A stretch of 64,000 nt of DNA from NCBI GenBank assembly GCA_902615845.1, contig CACMQS010000001.1, forward strand, positions 114,055 to 178,054. Reading direction: 5' to 3'. Source of the DNA: an uncultured Alphaproteobacteria bacterium. Lineage in GTDB: Bacteria; Pseudomonadota; Alphaproteobacteria; HIMB59; GCA-002718135. Positions 18,254 to 24,841 of this stretch are shown in pieces. Position 1 is the stretch's first letter, and the number at the start of each line of letters is the position of its first letter. The position numbers were made by a program, and so were the translations under genes. The notes under the pieces are model-generated. The model ran no database searches, was not told the origin of the DNA, and saw only the letters and a list, made by a program, of their open reading frames with translations.

Positions 18254-18679
18254 ATGTCCCAACATATTCTTGAAGCTGGTGGCACCCTACCATTTACTTT
18301 TCATGTTTTATTCATGCTTTTTATTGCTTTTGTTATTTATCAATTTTTCTTAAATAATAAATTTTATGATGAGCTTGGTTTTTCAAATGAAGAACCAAAA
18401 ACAATTTTTAGAGGTGTTCTAGGTGTGTTATTTTTAGCAATACTTTTGATGTCTATACTTCTAACATTTGATGTAACAGGCAATACATACGAAGAAAACC
18501 TAATTCAATACGAATTTTGGTATTCATTTTTATTGATGCTTTTTACATTTGCCACCATAAATGGAGCATTACGAGCATTTAATTTAGTCAATAATTATGG
18601 TTTTAAACCTAATATCAGAGGTTTAATATTTCCATTGGTTGGTTTAATTCTAATAGTGTTAAAACTAATTACTACTTAA
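18254..18679 (+). CDS. Membrane protein, four helices, unknown
   Basis: A 141-residue protein with hydrophobic segments at about residues 14-35, 55-75, 90-112 and 120-140. No recognised family. Translation start is supported by AAAGGAG seven bases before the ATG. A strong bidirectional terminator follows at 18695-18723, so this is probably a single-gene transcript. Function unknown. Confidence 0.7.
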   Translation: MSQHILEAGGTLPFTFHVLFMLFIAFVIYQFFLNNKFYDELGFSNEEPKTIFRGVLGVLFLAILLMSILLTFDVTGNTYEENLIQYEFWYSFLLMLFTFATINGALRAFNLVNNYGFKPNIRGLIFPLVGLILIVLKLITT

Positions 18680-18694
18680 AAATTTTAATTTTAG

Positions 18695-18723
18695 AAAAAG
18701 GCGATTTATTTAAATCGCCTTTT
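18695..18723. terminator. Bidirectional intrinsic terminator
   Basis: Stem GGCGATTT (18700-18707) with AAATCGCC (18712-18719) and loop ATTT. It is preceded by five A and followed by four T, so it can end transcription from both strands. It lies between two convergent membrane-protein genes (stops at 18679 and 18722). Confidence 0.9.
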
Positions 18724-19114
18724 AATTAAAATAACTTCTTATCTTTTTTCTTGATGCAAAATGTAAGATTAATGAAACTATAAATAAAAATAAAAAAAAA
18801 TAATATTCTCTAAATTCAACTTCACTAGTATAAAAAACAAATAAACAGCAAATTGTTAATGATTTAATATAAATTTCTAAAAATTGAATAGGATATAGTT
18901 TTTCTGATTGAAAAAAAAGATATCTAAAACCAAAATAAGCAAAAGTTAAAAAAACAGCTAATCTAACTGAAGTAATTCTATGATATGGTATTTCTTGTTT
19001 TTCAACTATAGTGAATGGAAAATAGATAGTTACACCTATAATCTCTGCAATTATAAATACTATTGCCCATAAGCTTAATAAACCAATGATAATTTTAGCT
19101 AAAGTTTTTACCAT
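18722..19114 (-). CDS. Membrane protein, four helices, unknown
   Basis: A 130-residue hydrophobic protein starting at ATG 19114 (an upstream in-frame TTG at 19120 adds two residues). Helices fall at about residues 5-28, 45-65, 75-95 and 105-122, and the C-terminus is basic (ASRKKIRSYF). No named family recognised. It converges on the gene at 18254 with a shared terminator. Function unknown. Confidence 0.65.
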   Translation of the reverse strand: MVKTLAKIIIGLLSLWAIVFIIAEIIGVTIYFPFTIVEKQEIPYHRITSVRLAVFLTFAYFGFRYLFFQSEKLYPIQFLEIYIKSLTICCLFVFYTSEVEFREYYFFLFLFIVSLILHFASRKKIRSYFN

Positions 19115-19233
19115 AATCAAAATTTATGGTCTTTTTTTTACAAGGGTTTTGACCAACCTATTTTAATATTGTAACTAAATTTTAATAAAAAATACATAAA
19201 TATTGATTTGATTGCAGAAAACTAAGTTTATTC

Positions 19234-19629
19234 TTATCTAAAATTATTTTTAATTGGAGAAAAATATAAAAGAATCAAAATTGCACCACTAATCAATCCA
19301 CCAACTTGATCTAACATACCACTAAAAGCTGTATAGATTACAGAACCACTAAAATAATTTAGAATTATGCCAGCTACTACTAAAAATAAATACAGTGGTT
19401 TGCCGTAAGAAATAAATCGATAAAGTAAATTTAAAGTTAGTAGATATAAAAAGAATAAACTAATCGATACTATTCGAGAAAAATTTTCAAAATTAGATAA
19501 TAATCCGTCATTTAAATTTTCATAAAGATTGGAAATTTCGGATGGTTGATACATAGATGATATAACCATTAAAATTATAACAATAAAGTCTGCTAAAATT
19601 AAATTTTTAAAAATTTTATCAATTTCCAT
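19234..19629 (-). CDS. Membrane protein, four helices, unknown
   Basis: A 131-residue protein with helices at about residues 10-27, 48-72, 78-100 and 105-126, some of them glycine-rich (GGLISGAILILLYF). Not recognised. It lies in the same direction as the membrane protein at 18722, 119 nt upstream of it, so the two may or may not share a transcript. Function unknown. Confidence 0.6.
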   Translation of the reverse strand: MEIDKIFKNLILADFIVIILMVISSMYQPSEISNLYENLNDGLLSNFENFSRIVSISLFFLYLLTLNLLYRFISYGKPLYLFLVVAGIILNYFSGSVIYTAFSGMLDQVGGLISGAILILLYFSPIKNNFR

Positions 19630-19732
19630 TATCTTATAGATAGGCTAGCTAATATATAAAATAAAGCTAAATATTAATCAGAATGAAGAAATGATTTTAA
19701 AAATCAGATATAAATTTATTTTTCATACTAAT

Positions 19733-20092
19733 TTATATTGATTTAATGACATCTGAAGAATGAATAGTTACTCTTTGTTCACAATTTTTTGCAAATTCAT
19801 CTAAATCATCTCTAAAATAGCTTCCATTATTTTGAGCAAGCATAAAATGATTATCTATTCCAGCTTGGTTTTCATAAATTTCTGTTAAAATAAGAGCTAT
19901 GTTTCCTGTCTCAACTCCTTCTTTAAATTCAGGTCCAATTGACCAATTTAATACTATAAGAGCCTTTTCTCCTTCTTTAGTGTGAGTTTCATTCATCCAT
20001 TTAACATGATCTTCAGCTACTCGCTTTGCAACATCTGAAAGTTCAGGTTTAAAGATCCATATAAATTGTAGTTGTTTTTTATTTTGGTACAT
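19733..20092 (-). CDS. 119-residue soluble protein after the transglutaminase gene
   Basis: A small soluble protein, beginning MYQNKKQLQFIWIFKPE, with alternating strands and helices compatible with a dimeric alpha-beta barrel. I do not recognise a specific family. It starts 40 nt after the stop of the transglutaminase-like gene on the same strand, so it could be the fourth gene of the glutamine-riboswitch-controlled operon. Function unknown; the operon link is inference. Confidence 0.6.
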   Translation of the reverse strand: MYQNKKQLQFIWIFKPELSDVAKRVAEDHVKWMNETHTKEGEKALIVLNWSIGPEFKEGVETGNIALILTEIYENQAGIDNHFMLAQNNGSYFRDDLDEFAKNCEQRVTIHSSDVIKSI

Positions 20093-20132
20093 ATTTCTCT
20101 CTCAATAATTTTAAGAAGCTTATCAAATTTTT

Positions 20133-20972
20133 TTATTGTTGAGAATTATTTTCAAGTGTTTGAACGTGTATATCTAAGTTTTCAATCAAATTGTTTTGCC
20201 CATTATATCCATAGAAAACCCCTTTTATAGGTGCGGCTTCACTTGCATCAAGGCCACAAGATACTCTTATATATCTTTCATCAGGGCTACAACCATTTGT
20301 AGGATCAAAACCAACCCAACCAAGATTATTTATAAAAAATTCTGCCCATGCATGTGTTGACTGAAATTCTGATGAATGTGAATTATTATGCATGTAACCG
20401 TTAACATATCTAGCAGGTATATTAATTGTTCTAGCAGCTGATACCATTACGTGTGCTTGATCCTGACATACACCTTTTTTTTGATTATAAGCTACCTGAG
20501 CTGTTGTTTCATTATTCGTAGAAAGAGGTTTATATTCAACTTTTTCTCTTACTAAATTCATTAAATTGTGAGAAATAAGTAACCTTTCATCTTCATTGAA
20601 TCCATTTTTAGCTTCTAATGCCAAATTCTTTATATCAACATCAGGAATAGTTAAATTTGAATCTCTTAAATAAACTGTAGGATCTAATTTATCATCAGGA
20701 TTAGAATAAACTCCCTTTGTATCAAAAGTTTCAACTTTACCAAGAACAGTAAACTGAATTTTTTTTACTTTTTTTAAACTAGTAAAACTTTGTATATTAT
20801 TTGCTTCTCCATCTTTATAAATTGCAGACTTTTCAGCTGAGTCATGATGAACATTCCAATCTAAAATTTTTAAACCATTATATTCAGAGGGATATAGTTT
20901 TGTAGATTGTATAAGACCAGCAACAGGATTTTTATATTCATATTTAGTTGTATGTTCAATTATTATTTCCAT
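20133..20972 (-). CDS. Transglutaminase-like cysteine protease/ligase
   Basis: A 279-residue protein with the bacterial transglutaminase N-terminal beta domain (about residues 1-100) and a transglutaminase-like core. The catalytic triad is C169 (KKGVCQDQAH), H207 (STHAWAEFF) and D223 (VGFDPTNG). Such proteins cleave or form amide bonds and commonly accompany alpha-E and circularly permuted ATP-grasp proteins. There is no signal peptide, so it is cytosolic. It overlaps the upstream alpha-E gene by one base (TAATG). In this operon it probably removes or transfers the peptide product made by the ATP-grasp enzyme; this is a prediction from conserved gene neighbourhood. Confidence 0.9.
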   Translation of the reverse strand: MEIIIEHTTKYEYKNPVAGLIQSTKLYPSEYNGLKILDWNVHHDSAEKSAIYKDGEANNIQSFTSLKKVKKIQFTVLGKVETFDTKGVYSNPDDKLDPTVYLRDSNLTIPDVDIKNLALEAKNGFNEDERLLISHNLMNLVREKVEYKPLSTNNETTAQVAYNQKKGVCQDQAHVMVSAARTINIPARYVNGYMHNNSHSSEFQSTHAWAEFFINNLGWVGFDPTNGCSPDERYIRVSCGLDASEAAPIKGVFYGYNGQNNLIENLDIHVQTLENNSQQ

Positions 20973-21907
20973 TAGTTAAAAAACTCCTTTTGAATGTCTG
21001 AATCTACGCTTGAAATTTTATTAATGAATTGTGTAACAAATTCATGTAAGCCAAAATCAACAATTGACTCAATTTTTTCTTCTTGAATTTTAGTATTTAA
21101 ATCTTTTAAAGTATTATAAATTTTATTTACCTTCTCTGGACTGCAAGTTAAATTAGTTAAGTGTTTCACAATATTTTGAATACAAAAACTAAGAGATCTT
21201 GGACAATTACTATTTAAAACTAAAAAATCAGCAATCTTGGTTGAGGTAACATTTCCATCATAGGCCCATCGAAAAGCATTAAATGATGATAATGATCTAA
21301 GAAGTATACTCCATTGCATATTGTCAATATTACCACCTATGTATTGAGGTTTAGGAAGTAAAACGAAATATTTAACATCTAATAATCTTGCTGAATTATC
21401 TGCCCTTTCAACAAATAATCCTAAATAAAGGAAGTTATAACCATCATTTCTTAATAAGGAGCTTAAGGAACCTCTAAACAAATTTACTTGTTCTATTGTC
21501 CATTCAGTTAAGTTTGGTAGATCTGATGCATTAAAATTATTATTTTTTAATTTTAAAATTTCTTGATAAGTTTTGTTAATAGCTAGCCAAGATTCAGGTG
21601 TGAATGAAGTTCTTACAACTAAAGCATTACTTCTAGCATTAAGAATACAATTAAAAACAGATGATGGATTATCTTCATCGAAAAATAAATAATCTTCAAC
21701 TTTTTTTTGTTCAATAATATTATATTTATTCTTGTATCCTTGTATTGCGCCTGCAGCAGCTAAAACAGATTCCCACTCATTATTGTAGCCATTTGGATTA
21801 GGAAATAATGACATTCTATAACCTACATCTAAGAGTCTAGCATTAGTCTCAGCTCTCTCCATATATCTACTAATCCAGTAAAGATACTCAGCTGTTCTAC
21901 TTAACAT
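20972..21907 (-). CDS. Alpha-E domain protein (DUF403)
   Basis: A 311-residue, almost entirely helical protein. The N-terminal signature MLSRTAEYLYWISRYMERAE and the repeated form LYLGLFVERADNSARLLDVK are diagnostic of the alpha-E family. The family has two similar halves with conserved ER/R motifs, suggesting an internal duplication. Its biochemical role is unknown; it is almost always encoded next to circularly permuted ATP-grasp and transglutaminase-like proteins, as here. The start is six bases after the ATP-grasp stop. Confidence 0.93.
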   Translation of the reverse strand: MLSRTAEYLYWISRYMERAETNARLLDVGYRMSLFPNPNGYNNEWESVLAAAGAIQGYKNKYNIIEQKKVEDYLFFDEDNPSSVFNCILNARSNALVVRTSFTPESWLAINKTYQEILKLKNNNFNASDLPNLTEWTIEQVNLFRGSLSSLLRNDGYNFLYLGLFVERADNSARLLDVKYFVLLPKPQYIGGNIDNMQWSILLRSLSSFNAFRWAYDGNVTSTKIADFLVLNSNCPRSLSFCIQNIVKHLTNLTCSPEKVNKIYNTLKDLNTKIQEEKIESIVDFGLHEFVTQFINKISSVDSDIQKEFFN

Positions 21908-21913
21908 TGAATC

Positions 21914-23320
21914 TCATTCCGCTAAAACCCATGTATCTTTGACTCCACCACCTTGACTTGAATTAACAACGAAAGATCCTTCGTTCATTGCAACTCTTGT
22001 TAATCCTCCAGAACTTAATTGTGCATTTTCTCCCATTAAACAAAAAGGTCTCAAATCAACTCTTCTTCCTTCAACTTGATTTTTTATCAAAGTTGGAGAG
22101 AATGATAGATCTAAGAGAGGTTGAGCAATATACCCACGAGGATTTGCGGAGAGTTTTCTTCTAAATTCTTCAATTGAGGATTTAGAGGATTTTGGACCTA
22201 TTAGCATCCCGTATCCTCCAGAGCCATCAACTTCTTTTACAACAAGATCAGATAAGTTATCTAATACATAATTAAGATCATCATCTTTGTCACAACTCCA
22301 TGTTTGAACATTTTCTAATATTGGTTGTTCTCCTAAATAAAATTTTATCATTTCTGGAACAAAAATATAAATTGCTTTGTCATCTGCGATACCTGCACCC
22401 GGAGCTGAACAAATATTTACTCCTCCAGTTCTATACACATCCATAATTCCAGGTATTCCAATTACTGAATTTGGGTTAAAACAAAGAGGATCTAAAAAAT
22501 CATCATCTATCCTTCTATATACAACATCTACTTTTTTAGGACCATCTACGGTTTTCATGTATAGAAATTCACCCTCAACAAACAAATCAGTAGACTCTAC
22601 CATTTCAATACCCATTTGATCGGATAGAAAACTATGTTCATAATAAGCACTATTCAATGGACCAGGTGTAAGAAGAACACATACTGGCTCAGATGTGTTG
22701 CATTTTATTGGAGCTAAACTCATTAAAGTCTGAAGTAATCTAGTTGGATAATCATCAATAGGTGTAACTCGATTTGTATGAAATAAATCAGGAAACATTC
22801 TCATCATTATTTCTCTATTTTCTAACATGTATGATACACCGCTAGGTGTTCTACAATTATCTTCTAATACAAAATACTCATTATGATTTGTTCTTACTAA
22901 ATCTATACCTACTATTGGACTATAAATTGATCTAGGTGGTGTAAAACCAAACATTGAAACTTCGTAAGATTTTTTTTTAAAAATTAATTCTTTAGGTATA
23001 ATATTAGCTTTAATTATTTCTCCTTGATTATAAATGTCAGCCAAAAAAGCATTTAAAGCTTTCGCTCTTTGAATTACTCCTTTTTCTAATTTAGACCATT
23101 CACTAAAAGTAAAAATTCTTGGAATTAAATCAAATGGTATTATTCTCTCTCTTGCTGTTTCACTATTAGTTGAGAATGTTATTCCTATATTTCTAAAATG
23201 AGTCTCTGCTTCAGCATTTTTTTCATTAATCACTTTAGCAGTCATTTTTTCTAACCATTCATTTATATTGTTATAGTGATTTCTGATTAGACTCTCAGAT
23301 TGATACATTTCATTAAACAT
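21914..23320 (-). CDS. Circularly permuted ATP-grasp protein (DUF404/DUF407)
   Basis: A 468-residue circularly permuted ATP-grasp type 2 enzyme. It is expected to form amide or peptide bonds through acyl-phosphate intermediates. Recognisable segments are PRSIYSPIVGIDLVRT, FVLEDNCRTPSGVSYMLENR, VCVLLTPGPLNSAYYEHSFL, DVVYRRIDDDFLDPL, APGAGIADDKAIYIFVPEMI, and the C-terminal RVDLRPFCLMG. Length and motifs are normal, so it should be active. It is the first gene of the operon and has no Shine-Dalgarno of its own; a short upstream ORF ends two bases before its ATG. Two tandem glutamine riboswitch aptamers precede it. Substrate unknown. Confidence 0.92.
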   Translation of the reverse strand: MFNEMYQSESLIRNHYNNINEWLEKMTAKVINEKNAEAETHFRNIGITFSTNSETARERIIPFDLIPRIFTFSEWSKLEKGVIQRAKALNAFLADIYNQGEIIKANIIPKELIFKKKSYEVSMFGFTPPRSIYSPIVGIDLVRTNHNEYFVLEDNCRTPSGVSYMLENREIMMRMFPDLFHTNRVTPIDDYPTRLLQTLMSLAPIKCNTSEPVCVLLTPGPLNSAYYEHSFLSDQMGIEMVESTDLFVEGEFLYMKTVDGPKKVDVVYRRIDDDFLDPLCFNPNSVIGIPGIMDVYRTGGVNICSAPGAGIADDKAIYIFVPEMIKFYLGEQPILENVQTWSCDKDDDLNYVLDNLSDLVVKEVDGSGGYGMLIGPKSSKSSIEEFRRKLSANPRGYIAQPLLDLSFSPTLIKNQVEGRRVDLRPFCLMGENAQLSSGGLTRVAMNEGSFVVNSSQGGGVKDTWVLAE

Positions 23321-23322
23321 AT

Positions 23323-23376
23323 TTAGTACAGTGAAATGAATGAAGTATTTATAAATCCAAACTTAATACCTATCAT
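23323..23376 (-). CDS. Putative 17-residue leader peptide coupled to ATP-grasp gene
   Basis: A short open frame (MIGIKFGFINTSFISLY) runs from ATG 23376 to TAA 23323-23325, two bases before the ATG of the ATP-grasp gene. A purine-rich AAAGGA (within 23389-23395) lies about 12 nt upstream of its ATG. Because the main gene lacks a Shine-Dalgarno, termination and reinitiation at the leader stop could drive its translation. The frame is short and could be accidental; the spacing and the Shine-Dalgarno-like sequence are the only support. Confidence 0.35.
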   Translation of the reverse strand: MIGIKFGFINTSFISLY

Positions 23377-23381
23377 ATTTA

Positions 23382-23405
23382 ATAACAGTCCTTTCAATCT
23401 GTTAT
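23382..23405 (-). promoter_or_regulatory. Leader hairpin / anti-aptamer element
   Basis: In RNA sense the leader reads ATAACAG, a ten-base loop ATTGAAAGGA, then CTGTTAT, a 7-bp hairpin carrying a Shine-Dalgarno-like sequence in its loop. The segment AACAGATTGAA (23393-23403) is exactly complementary over 11 nt to TTCAATCTGTT of the proximal aptamer (23478-23488), covering the 5' parts of its P1 and P2. The two pairings are mutually exclusive, as expected of a riboswitch expression platform. Confidence 0.55.
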
Positions 23406-23439
23406 AGTTCATGCTTAGCTATGGATTTTAATAAGATCC

Positions 23440-23490
23440 GCGTTCCTTCAGCTTTAGCCTACTTCCGATCTGTTAAAAACAGATTGAACG
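23440..23490 (-). promoter_or_regulatory. Glutamine riboswitch aptamer, gene-proximal copy (glnA type)
   Basis: On the minus strand the order is CGTTC, a hairpin stem ATCTGTT/AACAGAT, CGGAAGTA, a small stem GGC-TAAA-GCT, GAAG, then GAACGCG. This is the three-way junction of the glutamine-binding glnA RNA. P1 is CGTTC/GAACG, P2 is variable, and P3 is flanked by the conserved GGAAGUA and GAAG E-loop strands. All conserved bases I recall for the class are present. It is the second of two tandem copies, 120 nt upstream of the ATP-grasp gene. Confidence 0.9.
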
Positions 23491-23506
23491 ATTTAATAAC
23501 TTGCAT

Positions 23507-23557
23507 GCGTTCCTTCAACTTTCGTCTACTTCCGTTTTGAATTATTCAAAATGAACG
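23507..23557 (-). promoter_or_regulatory. Glutamine riboswitch aptamer, distal copy (glnA type)
   Basis: Minus-strand order CGTTC, hairpin TTTTGAA/TTCAAAA, CGGAAGTA, stem GAC-GAAA-GTT, GAAG, GAACGC. Compared with the proximal copy the P2 and P3 stems have different sequences but stay paired (covariation), while the junction and E-loop bases are identical. This argues for conserved RNA structure rather than a recent duplication. It is separated from the proximal copy by 16 nt. Tandem glnA aptamers are known in cyanobacterial and marine metagenomic sequences. Confidence 0.9.
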
Positions 23558-23613
23558 ATGTAAAATTAATAATAAAAATTATTTATATTTAAATTGATTA
23601 TGATCATATTTAG

Positions 23614-23632
23614 ATATGCAAAAAATGCATAT
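23614..23632. repeat. 7-bp perfect inverted repeat (ATATGCA/TGCATAT)
   Basis: ATATGCA at 23614-23620 and TGCATAT at 23626-23632 are separated by five A residues. It lies between the phosphatidylcholine synthase stop (23657) and the riboswitch leader, upstream of any transcript start for the latter. There is no T-tract after it on the minus strand, so it is a weak terminator at best; an operator is an alternative. The rest of 23558-23656 is AT-rich with no gene. Confidence 0.35.
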
Positions 23633-23656
23633 ATAAAAAAATAGCTAAATTGCTTA

Positions 23657-24376
23657 CTAAGAGAAGTCTTTTAATGACTTATTTAAACAAATATATGAAA
23701 AATATCCTGTGCAGATTAACCAGATAATTAACACTATAGTATCATTTATAATTAAATTTATTTCAGATTTAGTAACTAATCTCAATGTTGTTGCTGACCA
23801 TATTACGGTAAAAAAAATAGTTAAGTTTCGATAAGATTTTACTCTTAATGGATGAACAAATTTAAAAGGAATAAAAGTTAATATTGATAAAATAATAATT
23901 ACAATAAGATTTATCCAAACATTTGAATTTAATATAAAAAAATAAAGTACTACAATATTCCAAATTGCAGGAAATCCTCTGAAATAATAATCATCAGTTT
24001 TCATATTAACATTAATAAAAGTGTACAATGAAACTCCAAAAATTATTGCTGGCATTATAATTTCAAAACCATTTGGCACTAATTGAAACCAGTAAATCAT
24101 TAAAGCAGGGTTAATTACATAGTTAAGATAATCGACTATACTATCTAAAATTATTCCATCTAAATTTGGTGCTTTTTCCTCTACACCTATTCTTCTTGCT
24201 AATGTACCATCAATCCCGTCAACTAATAATGCTAAGCCTAACCATAAGAAAGCACCAGTTTGATCATTATTCAATATTGATATTAAGGCAAGGAATCCAA
24301 GTATAGCTCCTGATCCTGTAAAAGCATGGACACCCCATGCTGATATTTGGTCTTTATTAACTTTCATAAATTCCAT
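23657..24376 (-). CDS. pcs: Phosphatidylcholine synthase
   Basis: A 239-residue CDP-alcohol phosphatidyltransferase of the alphaproteobacterial Pcs type. It makes phosphatidylcholine directly from CDP-diacylglycerol and choline in the inner membrane. The metal-binding motif is visible with D53, D56 (DGIDGTLARR), D78 and D82 (DGIILDSIVDY). Six to eight membrane helices are predicted. The N-terminal AWGVHAFTGSGAILGFLA matches Pcs rather than PgsA or PssA. An extra Met (residue 4) is an alternative start. It lies 87 nt downstream of the Nudix gene on the same strand. Confidence 0.93.
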   Translation of the reverse strand: MEFMKVNKDQISAWGVHAFTGSGAILGFLALISILNNDQTGAFLWLGLALLVDGIDGTLARRIGVEEKAPNLDGIILDSIVDYLNYVINPALMIYWFQLVPNGFEIIMPAIIFGVSLYTFINVNMKTDDYYFRGFPAIWNIVVLYFFILNSNVWINLIVIIILSILTFIPFKFVHPLRVKSYRNLTIFFTVIWSATTLRLVTKSEINLIINDTIVLIIWLICTGYFSYICLNKSLKDFS

Positions 24377-24463
24377 TGGTCTTTATCACTAAAATAAAAG
24401 AAAATAAAATTTTTGAAAAAAAGAGTAGAAAAATTAGGGATTTAGAGGATTTTAAAATTAATC

Positions 24464-24841
24464 TTATAATAATTTTATAATATCACTATCCCCTTCAGCA
24501 AAATTATAATTTTTAAATTCATTTTTTGTAATCCAAGCTGAGTTTTCGTGTTCACTCAAAATAATTTCACCATTAAAATGAGAGCATATAAAATAATGCA
24601 ATTTTACATTTATTTTGTCATCTTTATAATTTTCTTCACCTAATTTATTTTTAATATTTATTTCTATATTAAGTTCTTCTTTTATTTCTCTTTTAAGTGC
24701 AATTTCAAAAGTTTCCTCTTTTTCAACTTTTCCACCTGGAAACTCCCAACTTAATCCCATATGTTTATTTCTATTTCTTTGCGCAATAAAATATTTACCA
24801 TTTTTTATTATTATTGCTGCAACAACATCAAATTTATCCAT
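24464..24841 (-). CDS. Nudix hydrolase, MutT-like
   Basis: A 125-residue Nudix protein with a Nudix box at residues 37-59 (G37, E43, R51-E52, E55-E56; the usual Gly after EE-x is N58). The flanking WEFPGGKVE and C-terminal FICSHFNGEI match the 8-oxo-dGTP diphosphatase (MutT) group, which cleans the nucleotide pool of oxidised guanine. It overlaps the photolyase gene by one base, so both DNA-protection genes are translated from one message. Substrate assignment is by similarity only. Confidence 0.88.
   Translation of the reverse strand: MDKFDVVAAIIIKNGKYFIAQRNRNKHMGLSWEFPGGKVEKEETFEIALKREIKEELNIEINIKNKLGEENYKDDKINVKLHYFICSHFNGEIILSEHENSAWITKNEFKNYNFAEGDSDIIKLL

Noticed and set aside
23440..23560. 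Two similar 50-nt units with a spacer, resembling a minimal CRISPR or palindromic repeat element.
   Set aside because: The units share RNA-junction bases while their stems vary in sequence but keep pairing; they match the glutamine riboswitch architecture on the minus strand.
23614..23632. Inverted repeat as a terminator for phosphatidylcholine synthase.
   Set aside because: Stem is only 7 AT-rich base pairs and there is no T-tract after it on the minus strand; kept only as an inverted repeat.
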